Positions 9,217-17,362 of a stretch of 42,596 nucleotides of DNA are shown piece by piece; positions within the stretch are counted from its first letter, which is position 1, and each line of letters starts with the position of its first letter. The position numbers and the translations under genes were made by a program. The notes beneath the pieces were generated by a model. That model was given only the letters and a program-made list of their open reading frames with translations, was not told the DNA's origin and made no database searches. Where the stretch lies: contig DIYR01000174.1 in assembly GCA_002429085.1 (NCBI GenBank), positions 1-42,596 of the forward strand, given 5' to 3'. Origin of the DNA: Flavobacteriales bacterium UBA6049 (GTDB taxonomy: Bacteria > Bacteroidota > Bacteroidia > Flavobacteriales_G > Salibacteraceae).

Positions 9217-9234
9217 CTTGATTCAGTATCTTTA
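9204..9234 (+). promoter_or_regulatory. Bacteroidota-type promoter of the integrase
   Basis: ATTG at 9204-9207, a 19-bp spacer and TATCTTTA at 9227-9234 fit the TTTG-N19-TAnnTTTG pattern of Bacteroidota primary-sigma promoters. The ATG of the integrase follows at 9262. The -33 part lies inside the 22-bp repeat, so a protein bound there could repress integrase expression. Confidence 0.5.
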
Positions 9235-9261
9235 CTATTAGAAACGTTCAAAGTAGCTGTA

Positions 9262-10461
9262 ATGGCAACGATTAAGGCAATTATCAGGAGTAGGAAAAAT
9301 AAGGAAGGGAAGCACCCTATACTCATCCGGATTACCGAAAACAGAAAATCATCATTCATTGCAACAGGGCAAAGTATTGATGAGAAACATTGGGACAAAC
9401 AAGGATGTCGCGTTAAAAAAGGACACCCGAACTCTGTAAGATTGAACAACCTTATTGCCAAGAAGCTTGCTAACGCCAACGATACGCTGTTGGAGTTGAC
9501 CTCAAAAGATGGGCTGATCTCGTCAAAACAGGTAAGTAAACAAGTAAAGGGAGCTAGTGGACATTTCTTTGCCTTAGCTGATCAATACGTTGAAAATGAC
9601 CAAAAATCAGGTAAGTACAACGTTTCTAAATCAAATGCCTCAAGGGTTAAAAATTTCAAGGCATTTCTTGGTGGGCAGAATATTGATTTTAGAGAGATCA
9701 CGCCTCTGAAGCTCAAAAGTTTTCAAGCATGGTTGCGCGGCACAAAGAATTTGAGTGATCGCACGATTGTTAATCACTTAATTTTAATTCGCACTATTTA
9801 TAATCTTGCTATCAATGAAGGACTTGTTGATCAAAAACATTACCCTTTTGGGCGCGGCAAGATAACTGTGAGTATTCCCGATAGCGAAAAAATCGGTTTA
9901 GAGGATTATGAAGTTCAAGCTTTAGAAAAGCTTGAATTAAGTAGTAAAGCACAACGACATGCACTTAACGTTTGGCTATTCTCACTCTACTTTGCTGGGG
10001 TTAGGGTTGGTGATCTACTGAAGCTTAAATGGACAGATTTTGAAGGGGATAGACTTTTTTATGCAATGGGTAAAAACGCAAAAGCAGGATCACTCAAAAT
10101 CTCTGCTAAAGCTATGGCTATTTTAGATCAATACAGGGAATTGAACCACCCGTCAGGAACTGTATTCCCAGAGTTGGGACACAAAGATTTATCGAACGCT
10201 AAAGCGGTGGGTAGAGCCATCAATTCCGCTGATAGAAAGTTCAACAGGCATTTGGAAAAAATTGCCGAGCAAGCTGGAATTACCAAGAGTCTGACAATGC
10301 ACATTGCCAGACATACATTTGGTAATTTATCAGGTGATAAAATACCGCTGCAAATGCTACAAAAGCTCTACCGTCATTCTTCTATTACGACTACCATCAA
10401 TTACCAAAAGGCATTCATGTTTAAGGATGCTGATGAAGCTTTGGAAAGCGTAATTGGCTAG
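9262..10461 (+). CDS. Tyrosine integrase, Bacteroidota SAM-like type (399 aa)
   Basis: The ATG at 9262 gives MATIKAIIRSRKNKEGKHPI, the standard N-terminal arm-binding region of Bacteroidota phage/transposon integrases; the frame is open upstream, but that region overlaps the promoter. A SAM-like core-binding domain spans about residues 100-190. The catalytic domain shows Arg in AGVRVGDLLKL, Lys in KNAKAGSLKIS, HxxR in HIARHTF, His in YRHSSITTT and the nucleophile Tyr in INYQ, so all active-site residues are present. Length is normal. It lies beside the left tRNA-fMet repeat and most likely carries out integration and excision of the element. No excisionase gene is recognisable nearby. Confidence 0.93.
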   Translation: MATIKAIIRSRKNKEGKHPILIRITENRKSSFIATGQSIDEKHWDKQGCRVKKGHPNSVRLNNLIAKKLANANDTLLELTSKDGLISSKQVSKQVKGASGHFFALADQYVENDQKSGKYNVSKSNASRVKNFKAFLGGQNIDFREITPLKLKSFQAWLRGTKNLSDRTIVNHLILIRTIYNLAINEGLVDQKHYPFGRGKITVSIPDSEKIGLEDYEVQALEKLELSSKAQRHALNVWLFSLYFAGVRVGDLLKLKWTDFEGDRLFYAMGKNAKAGSLKISAKAMAILDQYRELNHPSGTVFPELGHKDLSNAKAVGRAINSADRKFNRHLEKIAEQAGITKSLTMHIARHTFGNLSGDKIPLQMLQKLYRHSSITTTINYQKAFMFKDADEALESVIG

Positions 10462-10541
10462 CTGTCATTGAATCCACCGAACGGAAAGGATCTTAATCGA
10501 ATTCTAGGTTACAAGTATTGAAGTACTCTAGACCTGCTTCT

Positions 10542-10802
10542 TTAGAGACATTGTCTTTGTACGTCATATTTTAGCATTCGTAAGACCTTCTTGTAAGGGT
10601 AGTAATCTTGAGCCTGTTTTTTTAATATTTTTAGATGAATCATCAACAAAAAAAACTCCATAGCCGCGGATCGAAAATATTTCTCAAACTCTGGGTCTTC
10701 TTTCGTTTTTTTCTCTTCCTCAATGAACGCTTTACGTTCATCGCAGTCCATGAGATATTTGATTAATTGATGTTTTCTTTGGTCAGCTATCGAAGGAGAC
10801 AT
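10542..10802 (-). CDS. Unknown small protein downstream of SIR2-like gene (86 aa)
   Basis: The open frame extends to 10946 inside the 3' end of the SIR2-like gene, but its first 48 codons are cysteine- and serine-rich and look like readthrough of the other frame. The ATG at 10802 (MSPSIADQRKHQL) is a better start, giving a charged, helical 86-aa protein (DERKAFIEEEKKTKEDPEFEKYF) with an amphipathic end. It lies 73 bp downstream of the SIR2-like gene on the same strand and may share its transcript. No family is recognised. A role as partner of the SIR2-like protein is only positional inference. Confidence 0.5.
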   Translation of the reverse strand: MSPSIADQRKHQLIKYLMDCDERKAFIEEEKKTKEDPEFEKYFRSAAMEFFLLMIHLKILKKQAQDYYPYKKVLRMLKYDVQRQCL

Positions 10803-10875
10803 CTTTCTATTCTTTACGTTCCAATCTAATTGGTTTGAGTCACGATGAACTTCACCTCTTTTATTGCCTTTTAAC

Positions 10876-11892
10876 TTACATTTCGTTTGGGAGTAAAAAC
10901 TGCTCCAAGTCGAATCTCGGCACGAGCATTTTTGGTTCAAGGTCATCCCTTATCGATTGAAATCTTTCTACTAATAGGTCAGCATCAGGAGCTTGAAAGT
11001 ATACCTTTCGCAAACCTTTCATATTCCCAATGATCTCTCTATCAATACCACGATTGAAATACGGAAAGGAATACCCAATCACTACCAGAACTTCGGTATC
11101 GGCCGTTTCATGTTTAGCATGTTCCACGATATCATTCTCAGGTGCTCCAATTCTTTCCCATGCAAATGAAAGTGACATGCGCGCACCAAGCCCACCAAAA
11201 CAAATAAGCGCATAGTTTCGAATGATGGCATCCAGAGCTTCTTTCGACAATTCCTCAAGAATCTCATCTAAGTAATAGTAGTTTCGTCTAACTTCATCTA
11301 AAAGAAGGTTCGCAGAACCATTCAATTTGATAAGTGAAAGCTTGGTATTATTCAGCCTATTGATAGTGTATTTAGAAGTCGTACCGAGATAACTCCCATT
11401 TGTCTTGAGTGATTTTGAGCCACTGTATTCCGAAAAAGAAATTTCAAACTGATTGTCATAGTTCCAACTAAGTAGCCGTAGGTTTTTCGGAAACCCAATG
11501 ATCTCATCTTCTAGAATAGATGCATAAAAACCATCATACCTCTTATCTGGCTTATTGATAATTTGCTCGATTATCAGGTATACCGAGAAGCACGCCTTTA
11601 AACGCATAAATTCTTCCTCTTGCTCTTTTAAAAAGAGTTTCTTAGCGAACGTATCAATACTAGCGTGGTTCTTAGCATTTTGTACTACCCATCGTAAGTC
11701 GTCAATCAGTGTTTCTTGCATTTTCAACTTGCTTGCATCAAGCTTGGGAATATCAAATCTCTCTCTATCACTTAATTGAAACTCTGGTTTTTCCAACAGA
11801 GATATAACACGCTCTATTCTCTCAGGAATCTCATTCACGATAGGTAAACAGTGCTTACTAGCACCTGCACCAAATAGGTAAGTTATTTTCAT
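10876..11892 (-). CDS. SIR2-like NAD-binding domain protein (338 aa)
   Basis: The N-terminus reads YLFGAGASKHCLPIVNEIP, with the GAGAS nucleotide-binding motif of SIR2-like proteins at residues about 8-12. LLSWNYDNQFE near residue 141 corresponds to the N-x-D motif, and VVIGYSFPYFNRGIDREI near 275 to the late Rossmann strand. The place where family members usually have KLHGS reads KLNGS here (near residue 190), so the usual catalytic histidine seems to be Asn, one base away (AAT for CAT). SIR2-like NADases act as effectors in several antiphage systems (Thoeris ThsA, DSR, SIR2-containing Argonaute systems). A defence role fits an accessory gene just inside a mobile element, but is inference. 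It is divergent from the XRE-ImmA-PIN operon. Confidence 0.8.
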   Translation of the reverse strand: MKITYLFGAGASKHCLPIVNEIPERIERVISLLEKPEFQLSDRERFDIPKLDASKLKMQETLIDDLRWVVQNAKNHASIDTFAKKLFLKEQEEEFMRLKACFSVYLIIEQIINKPDKRYDGFYASILEDEIIGFPKNLRLLSWNYDNQFEISFSEYSGSKSLKTNGSYLGTTSKYTINRLNNTKLSLIKLNGSANLLLDEVRRNYYYLDEILEELSKEALDAIIRNYALICFGGLGARMSLSFAWERIGAPENDIVEHAKHETADTEVLVVIGYSFPYFNRGIDREIIGNMKGLRKVYFQAPDADLLVERFQSIRDDLEPKMLVPRFDLEQFLLPNEM

Positions 11893-11999
11893 TTTCTATA
11901 GTTAGTTCAATTAGATTTAGCCTAAAATTAAGCCATACAAATCGATGCTTTTGCAGCAAAAACAAACTTTTCCGCGATTTTATTAGTCTTTCGTAGAGC

Positions 12000-12055
12000 G
12001 TTACAGTTTTTGGGAAAATCAAAAATTGAATGTACTTTTGTAACACTTTTCCCAA
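12000..12055 (+). promoter_or_regulatory. Promoter with flanking operator repeats for the XRE-ImmA-PIN operon
   Basis: TTTG (12009-12012), 20 bp, then TACTTTTG (12033-12040) is a near-consensus Bacteroidota promoter. Two inverted motifs frame it: GTTACA (12000-12005) with TGTAAC (12039-12044), and TTGGGAAAA (12010-12018) with TTTTCCCAA (12047-12055). A dimeric repressor covering both -33 and -7 would fit, most simply the XRE protein encoded 18 bp downstream. Confidence 0.6.
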
Positions 12056-12072
12056 CCACCAAACAATAAAAA

Positions 12073-12411
12073 ATGAATAAGATGGATAACGTTCTGATCT
12101 ACTCTAATTTCAAGCAATTGAGAGAGAATCTTAACCTCACCCAAGATCAGTTAGCAGAGTATCTAGAAAAGTCCAGAGAAGAAATTAGCTATTACGAAAC
12201 AGGTAAAAGAGAAATTCCTCTCTCTGTTCTCGAAAAAGCTGCTGATTTATTTGGTGTAAGCCTCTCTGACTTTTTCGAAGAAAAACCATCAGGTATCACT
12301 TTCGCTTTTCGTGCAGATGATCTCAATAAATCAGACTTAGAAACTATTTCTAAGTTCAAGAGAATCATGAAGAACTATCAGCGAATAAATCGCCTGACTG
12401 AAAAAGCATGA
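12073..12411 (+). CDS. XRE-family HTH repressor
   Basis: Residues about 9-70 are a classic lambda-repressor-like HTH (FKQLRENLNLTQDQLAEYL, SREEISYYETGKREIP, LEKAADLFGVSLSDFF). The C-terminal 40 residues are charged and probably pair with the next protein. The 112-aa protein overlaps the ImmA-like gene by 4 bp (ATGA), so they are translationally coupled. It probably represses its own operon through the inverted repeats at 12000-12055, and may be cleaved or inactivated by the ImmA-like protease, as in ICEBs1 ImmR/ImmA. In that case the operon could act as a toxin-antitoxin module or a switch. Confidence 0.9.
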   Translation: MNKMDNVLIYSNFKQLRENLNLTQDQLAEYLEKSREEISYYETGKREIPLSVLEKAADLFGVSLSDFFEEKPSGITFAFRADDLNKSDLETISKFKRIMKNYQRINRLTEKA

Positions 12412-13139
12412 GTAAAAAGTTTCTGAATTACCAAGCAAGTACAGACGCGTCTAAATTTAGGCGTCTGTACGATCTTGGCGAGGCTGATCCTATTAGCTTT
12501 GATTCTCTCTTGTTAAAACTAGATCTCACCACCATTTTTGCGGAAGTATCGGGTTCTTTCTCTGGAATGGCAGCCAAGTTAGAAGGTGATCGTTTCATGC
12601 TTATAAATTGTTCTCATCCTAAAGGAAGACAACATTTCACGATAGGTCATGAGTTGTATCATCTGTTTATTCAGGATAATTTTTCATTTGAAGCAAATAC
12701 TGGAAACTCTGAAAACGGCATAGAAAAACTTGCTAATCAATTTTCCAATGAACTCTTAATGCCACAAGCTGGTATCAAAGAGATCCTTTCTATAGAGGAC
12801 TTTTTAAAAAAGAGAATCTCTTTAGATGAAATCATCAAACTTGAACAATACTTTCAAGTTTCCAGATCAGCTATGCTTGTCAGACTCTTAAATCTCAAAT
12901 TCATTAACCAAGATGAGTATGAGGCTTACAAAAGTGATGTTAAAATCTCAGCTCAGATAAGAGGATATTCCACTGATTTATACGAACCAACTATGCCTAG
13001 AGTTGTGTCTTCAGACTATCATGAAAAAGCTAAAAAGCTGTATCAAAAGAGTATAATTGGATTAACTGACTACGCTCAGTTAATGTCCGATATCGACATT
13101 GACGTTTTTCAACTGAATGACACAACTAAAGAAGAATAA
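12408..13139 (+). CDS. ImmA/IrrE-family metallopeptidase (COG2856)
   Basis: The zinc-binding motif HELYH lies at residues about 81-85 within FTIGHELYHLFI, followed by EKLANQFSNELLMP, whose Glu region is the third ligand area of the ImmA/IrrE family. The length of 243 aa is usual. The C-terminal part (QIRGYSTDLYEP and following) is longer than in the minimal family and may contact the PIN protein. It is coupled at both ends: ATGA overlap with the XRE gene and TAATG overlap with the PIN gene. Family members cleave their cognate XRE repressors or act as antitoxin components. Confidence 0.88.
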   Translation: MSKKFLNYQASTDASKFRRLYDLGEADPISFDSLLLKLDLTTIFAEVSGSFSGMAAKLEGDRFMLINCSHPKGRQHFTIGHELYHLFIQDNFSFEANTGNSENGIEKLANQFSNELLMPQAGIKEILSIEDFLKKRISLDEIIKLEQYFQVSRSAMLVRLLNLKFINQDEYEAYKSDVKISAQIRGYSTDLYEPTMPRVVSSDYHEKAKKLYQKSIIGLTDYAQLMSDIDIDVFQLNDTTKEE

Positions 13140-13675
13140 TGGAGATTTCAGAGGAAAAAATCTTAGTATTTGATGCTGATGTGATCATTCATTTTATCCA
13201 AGCAGATCACTTTTTTACTTTAAGAAACATCTTTCCAAACAACAAAAAGATCATTCTAGAGCAGGTTACTTCAGAACTCGAAAAGAACCCTACAACAGCT
13301 CTAATGCTTGCTAATATGTCGGATTTTTTCGGATTTATTGATGTCGTTGATTTCCCGACCAATATTGAAATGATGAAGGAATACAGTCATTTAACTAGTC
13401 CGTTGATGGATATGGGGCGAGGTGAAAGTGCTTGCATGAGTTATTGTAGATTCACGAATGACATTGTTGTTTCTAGCAACTTAAGAGACGTATCAGCATA
13501 CTGTAAAAGACATAAAATCACCAATCTGACCACGATGGATTTGGTTGTGTGGGCTTATGAAAATGGTGTCATGACTGAAAGCGAATGTGATGAATTCATT
13601 CGAGTTGTCAAAAGAAAAGGTGGCTTATTGCCTCACAATTCTCTCCAAGAGCATCTTGCTACTCGAAAGGTCTAA
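13139..13675 (+). CDS. PIN-like nuclease domain protein, putative toxin
   Basis: The fold signature is visible: an N-terminal strand ending in Asp (ILVFDADVIIHF, residues 8-19), a conserved Glu region (ILEQVTSELE near 42), GRGESACMSY near 95, and SSNLRDVSAYC near 121 with the distal Asp. These four acidic positions are the metal site of PIN-domain ribonucleases. Sequence style is that of DUF3368-like PIN proteins. It is the third gene of an XRE-ImmA-PIN operon; such a gene order (XRE-COG2856-PIN) has been listed among predicted toxin-antitoxin modules. Toxicity is inferred, not shown. Confidence 0.78.
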   Translation: MEISEEKILVFDADVIIHFIQADHFFTLRNIFPNNKKIILEQVTSELEKNPTTALMLANMSDFFGFIDVVDFPTNIEMMKEYSHLTSPLMDMGRGESACMSYCRFTNDIVVSSNLRDVSAYCKRHKITNLTTMDLVVWAYENGVMTESECDEFIRVVKRKGGLLPHNSLQEHLATRKV

Positions 13676-13977
13676 AGGCTAGATCATCTCCGATATGATG
13701 AACTTTCGAGTAGCACGAAAAGTTTATGGTTCGAATCTAATGACTTGTGGAACAATAAATATTCCGGACAATCAAACCAAACCTCTAATCCAGAAGAACT
13801 TCATCTTTGACATCGGAATGCTATGACTTTAGAATGAATAAAACTATACTTCAGGCTTAACACAACCTAAAAAGTCAATATTGAAATACGATTACTTTAA
13901 GTATCGAAACACAAAAATCAGTATCTTTACATTAAAGATCTCACCCTCGCTCATTGACACCAATTCAAATTTTATTT

Positions 13978-14418
13978 ATGTTATTCGCACCAGTAGATGA
14001 AGATCATTTAGTACAGGAAAAAGCAAAAGTGGATGAAAATTTCATAAAACGAGCTGAAAGCATTATCATCGACTTCAAACGTTTAGCTACATCTGTTCAG
14101 GTCGTAGCCAAAGAAGGTCAACCTTTAAGCGTGAAGAAAATTTATTCAACTTCAAAATTATACTTAGATGAGAAGAGTGTAAAAATTTGGAGAAACCTAC
14201 ATCAAATTCCTGTAGAAAGCGAGTCCATTTCTTCGAATGAGACCAAAGATCACTGGAATAAAATTTCATCCGCCATAAGAGAAGAACTTTTCGATGATCT
14301 ACGAATCACTATTAATGCTGTATTCAATGATAAGGTCGATTTAAAAGCGGATACGCAAGCAACCTTTGAAGATTTAAAACAGAGACTACTAAAACTCGAT
14401 AATTCGCTATCCATGTAG
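13978..14418 (+). CDS. Unknown soluble protein, 146 aa
   Basis: The ATG at 13978 (MLFAPVDEDHLVQEKAKVDE) is preferred to the TTG at 13954. The product is helical and charged with no membrane segment and no motif I recognise. A -7-like TATCTTTA lies at 13922, within the same CAGTATCTTTAC string seen in front of the integrase (9224). The 280 bp before the gene (13676-13950) show no other feature. It ends 3 bp before the end of the opposite-strand membrane protein gene, a tight convergent pair. Confidence 0.6.
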   Translation: MLFAPVDEDHLVQEKAKVDENFIKRAESIIIDFKRLATSVQVVAKEGQPLSVKKIYSTSKLYLDEKSVKIWRNLHQIPVESESISSNETKDHWNKISSAIREELFDDLRITINAVFNDKVDLKADTQATFEDLKQRLLKLDNSLSM

Positions 14419-14421
14419 CTT

Positions 14422-15345
14422 TTATTTAATCCCTTTCTCCTTATTCGACTTTTTTTTGAGATCCTGAAACCTTCTTTCAAAGTCTTTTATAATCTGACTA
14501 TTTCTTGTGTAATAGCAGTCATGAGGTTCAATTTGATCTCCAGACGTCCAAACACCAGATCCGAACCATAAACTTTTTGTTTTAATATTTGGATGATCGA
14601 AATACATAATGGTAAAATTCATCCAACTAACATTTATATCTTCAATACAATAGCCTTCATAACAATCATGCTTATAATCAAACTCTTTAATGTCGTCCTT
14701 ATATTCGAATGAGCCTATTTCTTCGACACTTATTGTTTTCGCAACCACTCGTCTAGTAAGCTCCGTTCTGAATTCTTCAAAACTCATATGGTATCTATCA
14801 TGGTAACCTTCTTTATTTTTATCCACTTGATGATGGAGATAATGAGTATTTAACACCTTTTTTGCACTTTTAAATTCTTCTAGCATCAGGCTAATTCCCC
14901 TGATACCATCATGTACTTCTACAATTCCGGACTCATAATCGCGCTCTGCAATACTCGTCAACCGTTCTAATAGTTTTGTCGACATGTTTCTGAAGACATC
15001 AATACTTCCATACAGTACAATGACAAGAGTGACAGTAACACCAAAAGCATTCATTAAATCAAACATAGAAAGCTGACCGAATGTATATTCAGCTGCCTTA
15101 CTCAAAGGATCGTCCCAGTTTATCAATATATTGACAAATAAAACTGTGAATCTCACTAAAAAATTGGCAACCCAACCAAGAATAATAAGTGATATCCATT
15201 TGGCAGTTTTTACATAAACATCACTAGCTTCTGCATTCGCTATACTCCTCCTAGAGGTTACTTCAATTAATTGCTTTTCAAAGTGGTCAGAAATCGAAAG
15301 AGCAGAATCAAATCCTGATATGATTAGGCTAATTATTTTTTTCAT
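14422..15345 (-). CDS. Membrane protein of unknown function, 307 aa
   Basis: Two membrane segments lie in the N-terminal third (WISLIILGWVANFLVRFTVL near residue 50; FGVTVTLVIVLYGSIDVF near 100), with a helical first 45 residues in front. A soluble cytoplasmic C-terminal domain of about 190 residues follows, rich in His, Asp and Tyr (THYLHHQVDKNKEGYHDRYH; CYEGYCIEDINVSWMN). No catalytic motif is recognised. Two-TM plus soluble-domain proteins inside mobile elements are often defence effectors, but nothing here proves that. Convergent with the preceding gene. Confidence 0.65.
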   Translation of the reverse strand: MKKIISLIISGFDSALSISDHFEKQLIEVTSRRSIANAEASDVYVKTAKWISLIILGWVANFLVRFTVLFVNILINWDDPLSKAAEYTFGQLSMFDLMNAFGVTVTLVIVLYGSIDVFRNMSTKLLERLTSIAERDYESGIVEVHDGIRGISLMLEEFKSAKKVLNTHYLHHQVDKNKEGYHDRYHMSFEEFRTELTRRVVAKTISVEEIGSFEYKDDIKEFDYKHDCYEGYCIEDINVSWMNFTIMYFDHPNIKTKSLWFGSGVWTSGDQIEPHDCYYTRNSQIIKDFERRFQDLKKKSNKEKGIK

Positions 15346-15376
15346 AACAGTCTTGTATAATAATATTTCTTAAGAC

Positions 15377-16537
15377 TTAGAATAATTTGAACTGTATCCA
15401 GATAGGTTTGTGATCACTGATTGAGTAGCTTGCTACATCTGAAGTCTTCCAGTTTTCTATAATTACCTCTTCTGCTTTCGAGAGGCTTTCATTCATGTTC
15501 AAGACGGTACAACTGTCTTCTTTGGAAACTACTTTTAATGCTGTCTTTGCTCCTTTCATTTGTGTTTTCGCCTCACTTTCTACGATGCTCTTAAACTCTT
15601 TTGAAGTGCTGATGCTTACAAAGCCGCAATCTTCTGATAGTGTACAATTGTCTGCATACTTCTTGGCTAAATCACTTGATATTATGAACTGATCATAGAA
15701 GAACACACTTTTTCTAATCATTAGGTTACTTCTAAAGTTGTCTATGTCTCCTTTTCCGAGATATGAGATGCTTTCAAATGGCATGTGGATGCTATTGGCT
15801 TGTGCCAATGATAAGAGCTGTTTTTCTCCTTCATACCCATTTTCACAGGTGGATTTATAACCCCAGTTAAAGTCTCCGCATACGATAAATGATCCTGTTG
15901 TTGACTCTGCAAATTCTGCCACTTTCAGTAGCTCTTGTCCACGGTATGGACATGCTGGCTTTGTGTGTAGTGATCCAATCTTAATGGTTTCTGTTTTGTT
16001 CCTGTTTTTTAAGTCTACTTCAAACACTCCCATGTCTCTCTTTTCCCCTAGGTCGAAGTAGCTATCCCATTTGGCTGTAATGGTTGTTTTACCTCTTTGG
16101 GTTTTGTAGAACATCAATGGTATTTCTGCTGCTCCTCCTAGTGCTTCTGGTGTAGGATGTGGTGCTACGACATGTTCCCACTCTTCTCCTAGATAAGACT
16201 TAAACAGGGCTATGAATGCATTCAACCGTTTATTCATATCCTCCTTGGTTGATCTATAATATCCCTTTGCCCCAATTTCTTGTAATACGATGACATCTGC
16301 TGCTCCGAGGAGTTCGGAGAGATAGGCATAGTCTGATAGGGTTCTTGTTCGCCCTGTCATATCTCTGATGTTCATTGAAACGATTGTGATCTCTCCTGCT
16401 TTGCTGGTATCTATGGTGTTTAGCTCTTTGGAGTTTACGTCTAGTCCATTGACATTGAGTGTGGGTAATTGGGCTGTAACTGTATACCCAATGATTAAGC
16501 AAAGACTGGCTAATATTGGCTTGAGTAGTAATTTCAT
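15377..16537 (-). CDS. Secreted endonuclease/exonuclease/phosphatase (DNase I-like) protein
   Basis: The ATG at 16537 yields a signal peptide (MKLLLKPILASLCLIIGYTV, then TAQ). The mature part carries the EEP superfamily motifs: ITIVSMNIRDM (metal-ligand Asn), VIVLQEIGAKG (Glu), IGSLHTKPACPYRG, VCGDFNWGYKS (DxN) and a final SDHKPIWI (the His/Asp dyad). All catalytic positions are present, so it should be an active metal-dependent phosphoesterase, most likely a nuclease, exported to the periplasm or outside. The SH3/DUF3761 gene lies 8 bp upstream on the same strand, so the two are co-transcribed. There is no T9SS sorting domain. Confidence 0.85.
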   Translation of the reverse strand: MKLLLKPILASLCLIIGYTVTAQLPTLNVNGLDVNSKELNTIDTSKAGEITIVSMNIRDMTGRTRTLSDYAYLSELLGAADVIVLQEIGAKGYYRSTKEDMNKRLNAFIALFKSYLGEEWEHVVAPHPTPEALGGAAEIPLMFYKTQRGKTTITAKWDSYFDLGEKRDMGVFEVDLKNRNKTETIKIGSLHTKPACPYRGQELLKVAEFAESTTGSFIVCGDFNWGYKSTCENGYEGEKQLLSLAQANSIHMPFESISYLGKGDIDNFRSNLMIRKSVFFYDQFIISSDLAKKYADNCTLSEDCGFVSISTSKEFKSIVESEAKTQMKGAKTALKVVSKEDSCTVLNMNESLSKAEEVIIENWKTSDVASYSISDHKPIWIQFKLF

Positions 16538-16545
16538 AAGGCTAG

Positions 16546-16944
16546 CTATTTTAATATTTGAACTTCTTGTTTGGTTTTGGTTTTCCAATATGAGACTCCA
16601 CCATGATGTGAACATGCCCCTCGACCTGTTGCGCTGCTACTTGTTCCGTCTCTACATATTGCACCTACTCTGACTTCATAGGAGCTAACTACTGCTTTTC
16701 CTGCTGTGATGTATTGAGCGGATACATATCCTGTTTTTCCTTGGTAGTTGATCTTTGCCCAACCGTCTGTTTGCTCTAATACTTCAAGATTATCGTAGCG
16801 TGTGAACTTATGAAGGATCTCTGATTCTGTATCGGGTGATGTTCTTAGGTTCAATGCACTTCCTGAAACATAGTAGTTTCCTGTTTGTGCCTTTACTGAC
16901 AATGACAATACGATCAATAAGATCGTGTAGAAAAATGATCTCAT
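16546..16944 (-). CDS. Secreted SH3b + DUF3761 protein, 132 aa
   Basis: The ATG at 16944 gives a signal peptide (MRSFFYTILLIVLSLSVKAQ). Residues about 25-85 are a bacterial SH3 domain (SALNLRTSPDTESEIL, GWAKINYQGKTGYVSAQYI). The C-terminus has CRDGTSSSATGRGACSHHGG, the cysteine/histidine signature of DUF3761. The SH3 part probably binds cell-wall peptides and may tether the protein. It is the first gene of a two-gene unit with the secreted EEP nuclease, so it may target or modulate that nuclease in the envelope. Confidence 0.82.
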   Translation of the reverse strand: MRSFFYTILLIVLSLSVKAQTGNYYVSGSALNLRTSPDTESEILHKFTRYDNLEVLEQTDGWAKINYQGKTGYVSAQYITAGKAVVSSYEVRVGAICRDGTSSSATGRGACSHHGGVSYWKTKTKQEVQILK

Positions 16945-17041
16945 AGCGACTGGGTTTTGGTTTTTGATGTGAATTTCTGACCTGTAGCTTTGGCTAATTG
17001 CTTGGTCATGTTTCATCAAACTTAGAACTTGGGTAAATAAT

Positions 17042-17066
17042 AAAAACAGGTATTTCTACCTGTTTT
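17042..17066. terminator. Hairpin terminator
   Basis: AAAACAGGTA-TTTC-TACCTGTTTTT forms a strong stem with U-runs readable on both strands. On the minus strand it would end transcripts from the GIY-YIG-like gene before the SH3/EEP unit. Confidence 0.8.
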
Positions 17067-17288
17067 TCTTCCTTGAATAGGAGGGATTTCCTGAAAAAAT
17101 CCGCGTTTTTTTTTGAGTAACAGCAGAACTCTCCAAGTTAGATTACGAGCTATGACTCTTATTTTAATGCAGAAAACGCAAAATACATACCAGAGAGAAT
17201 CGAGAAATAAACATCCTATGAAATCTTAATAGTCTCTTTGATCTATCATCTGGTAGTAACGAAACCAGTAATCCATTAACGGTAACAC

Positions 17289-17324
17289 TACCCTTTCAGG
17301 CACGGTAGGATAACTGTGAGTATA
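17289..17324 (+). pseudogene. Remnant of a tyrosine integrase gene
   Basis: Twelve codons read YPFRHGRITVSI, matching YPFGRGKITVSI of the element's own integrase (9841-9876); the DNA differs at only 5 of the first 35 positions. No longer open frame surrounds it. It is either the debris of a second, related integrase or a copied fragment. The rest of 17067-17362 shows nothing I can assign. Confidence 0.5.
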
Positions 17325-17362
17325 GTAGTAAGTCTATAGGTTGATTTTATCTGTATCAATTT

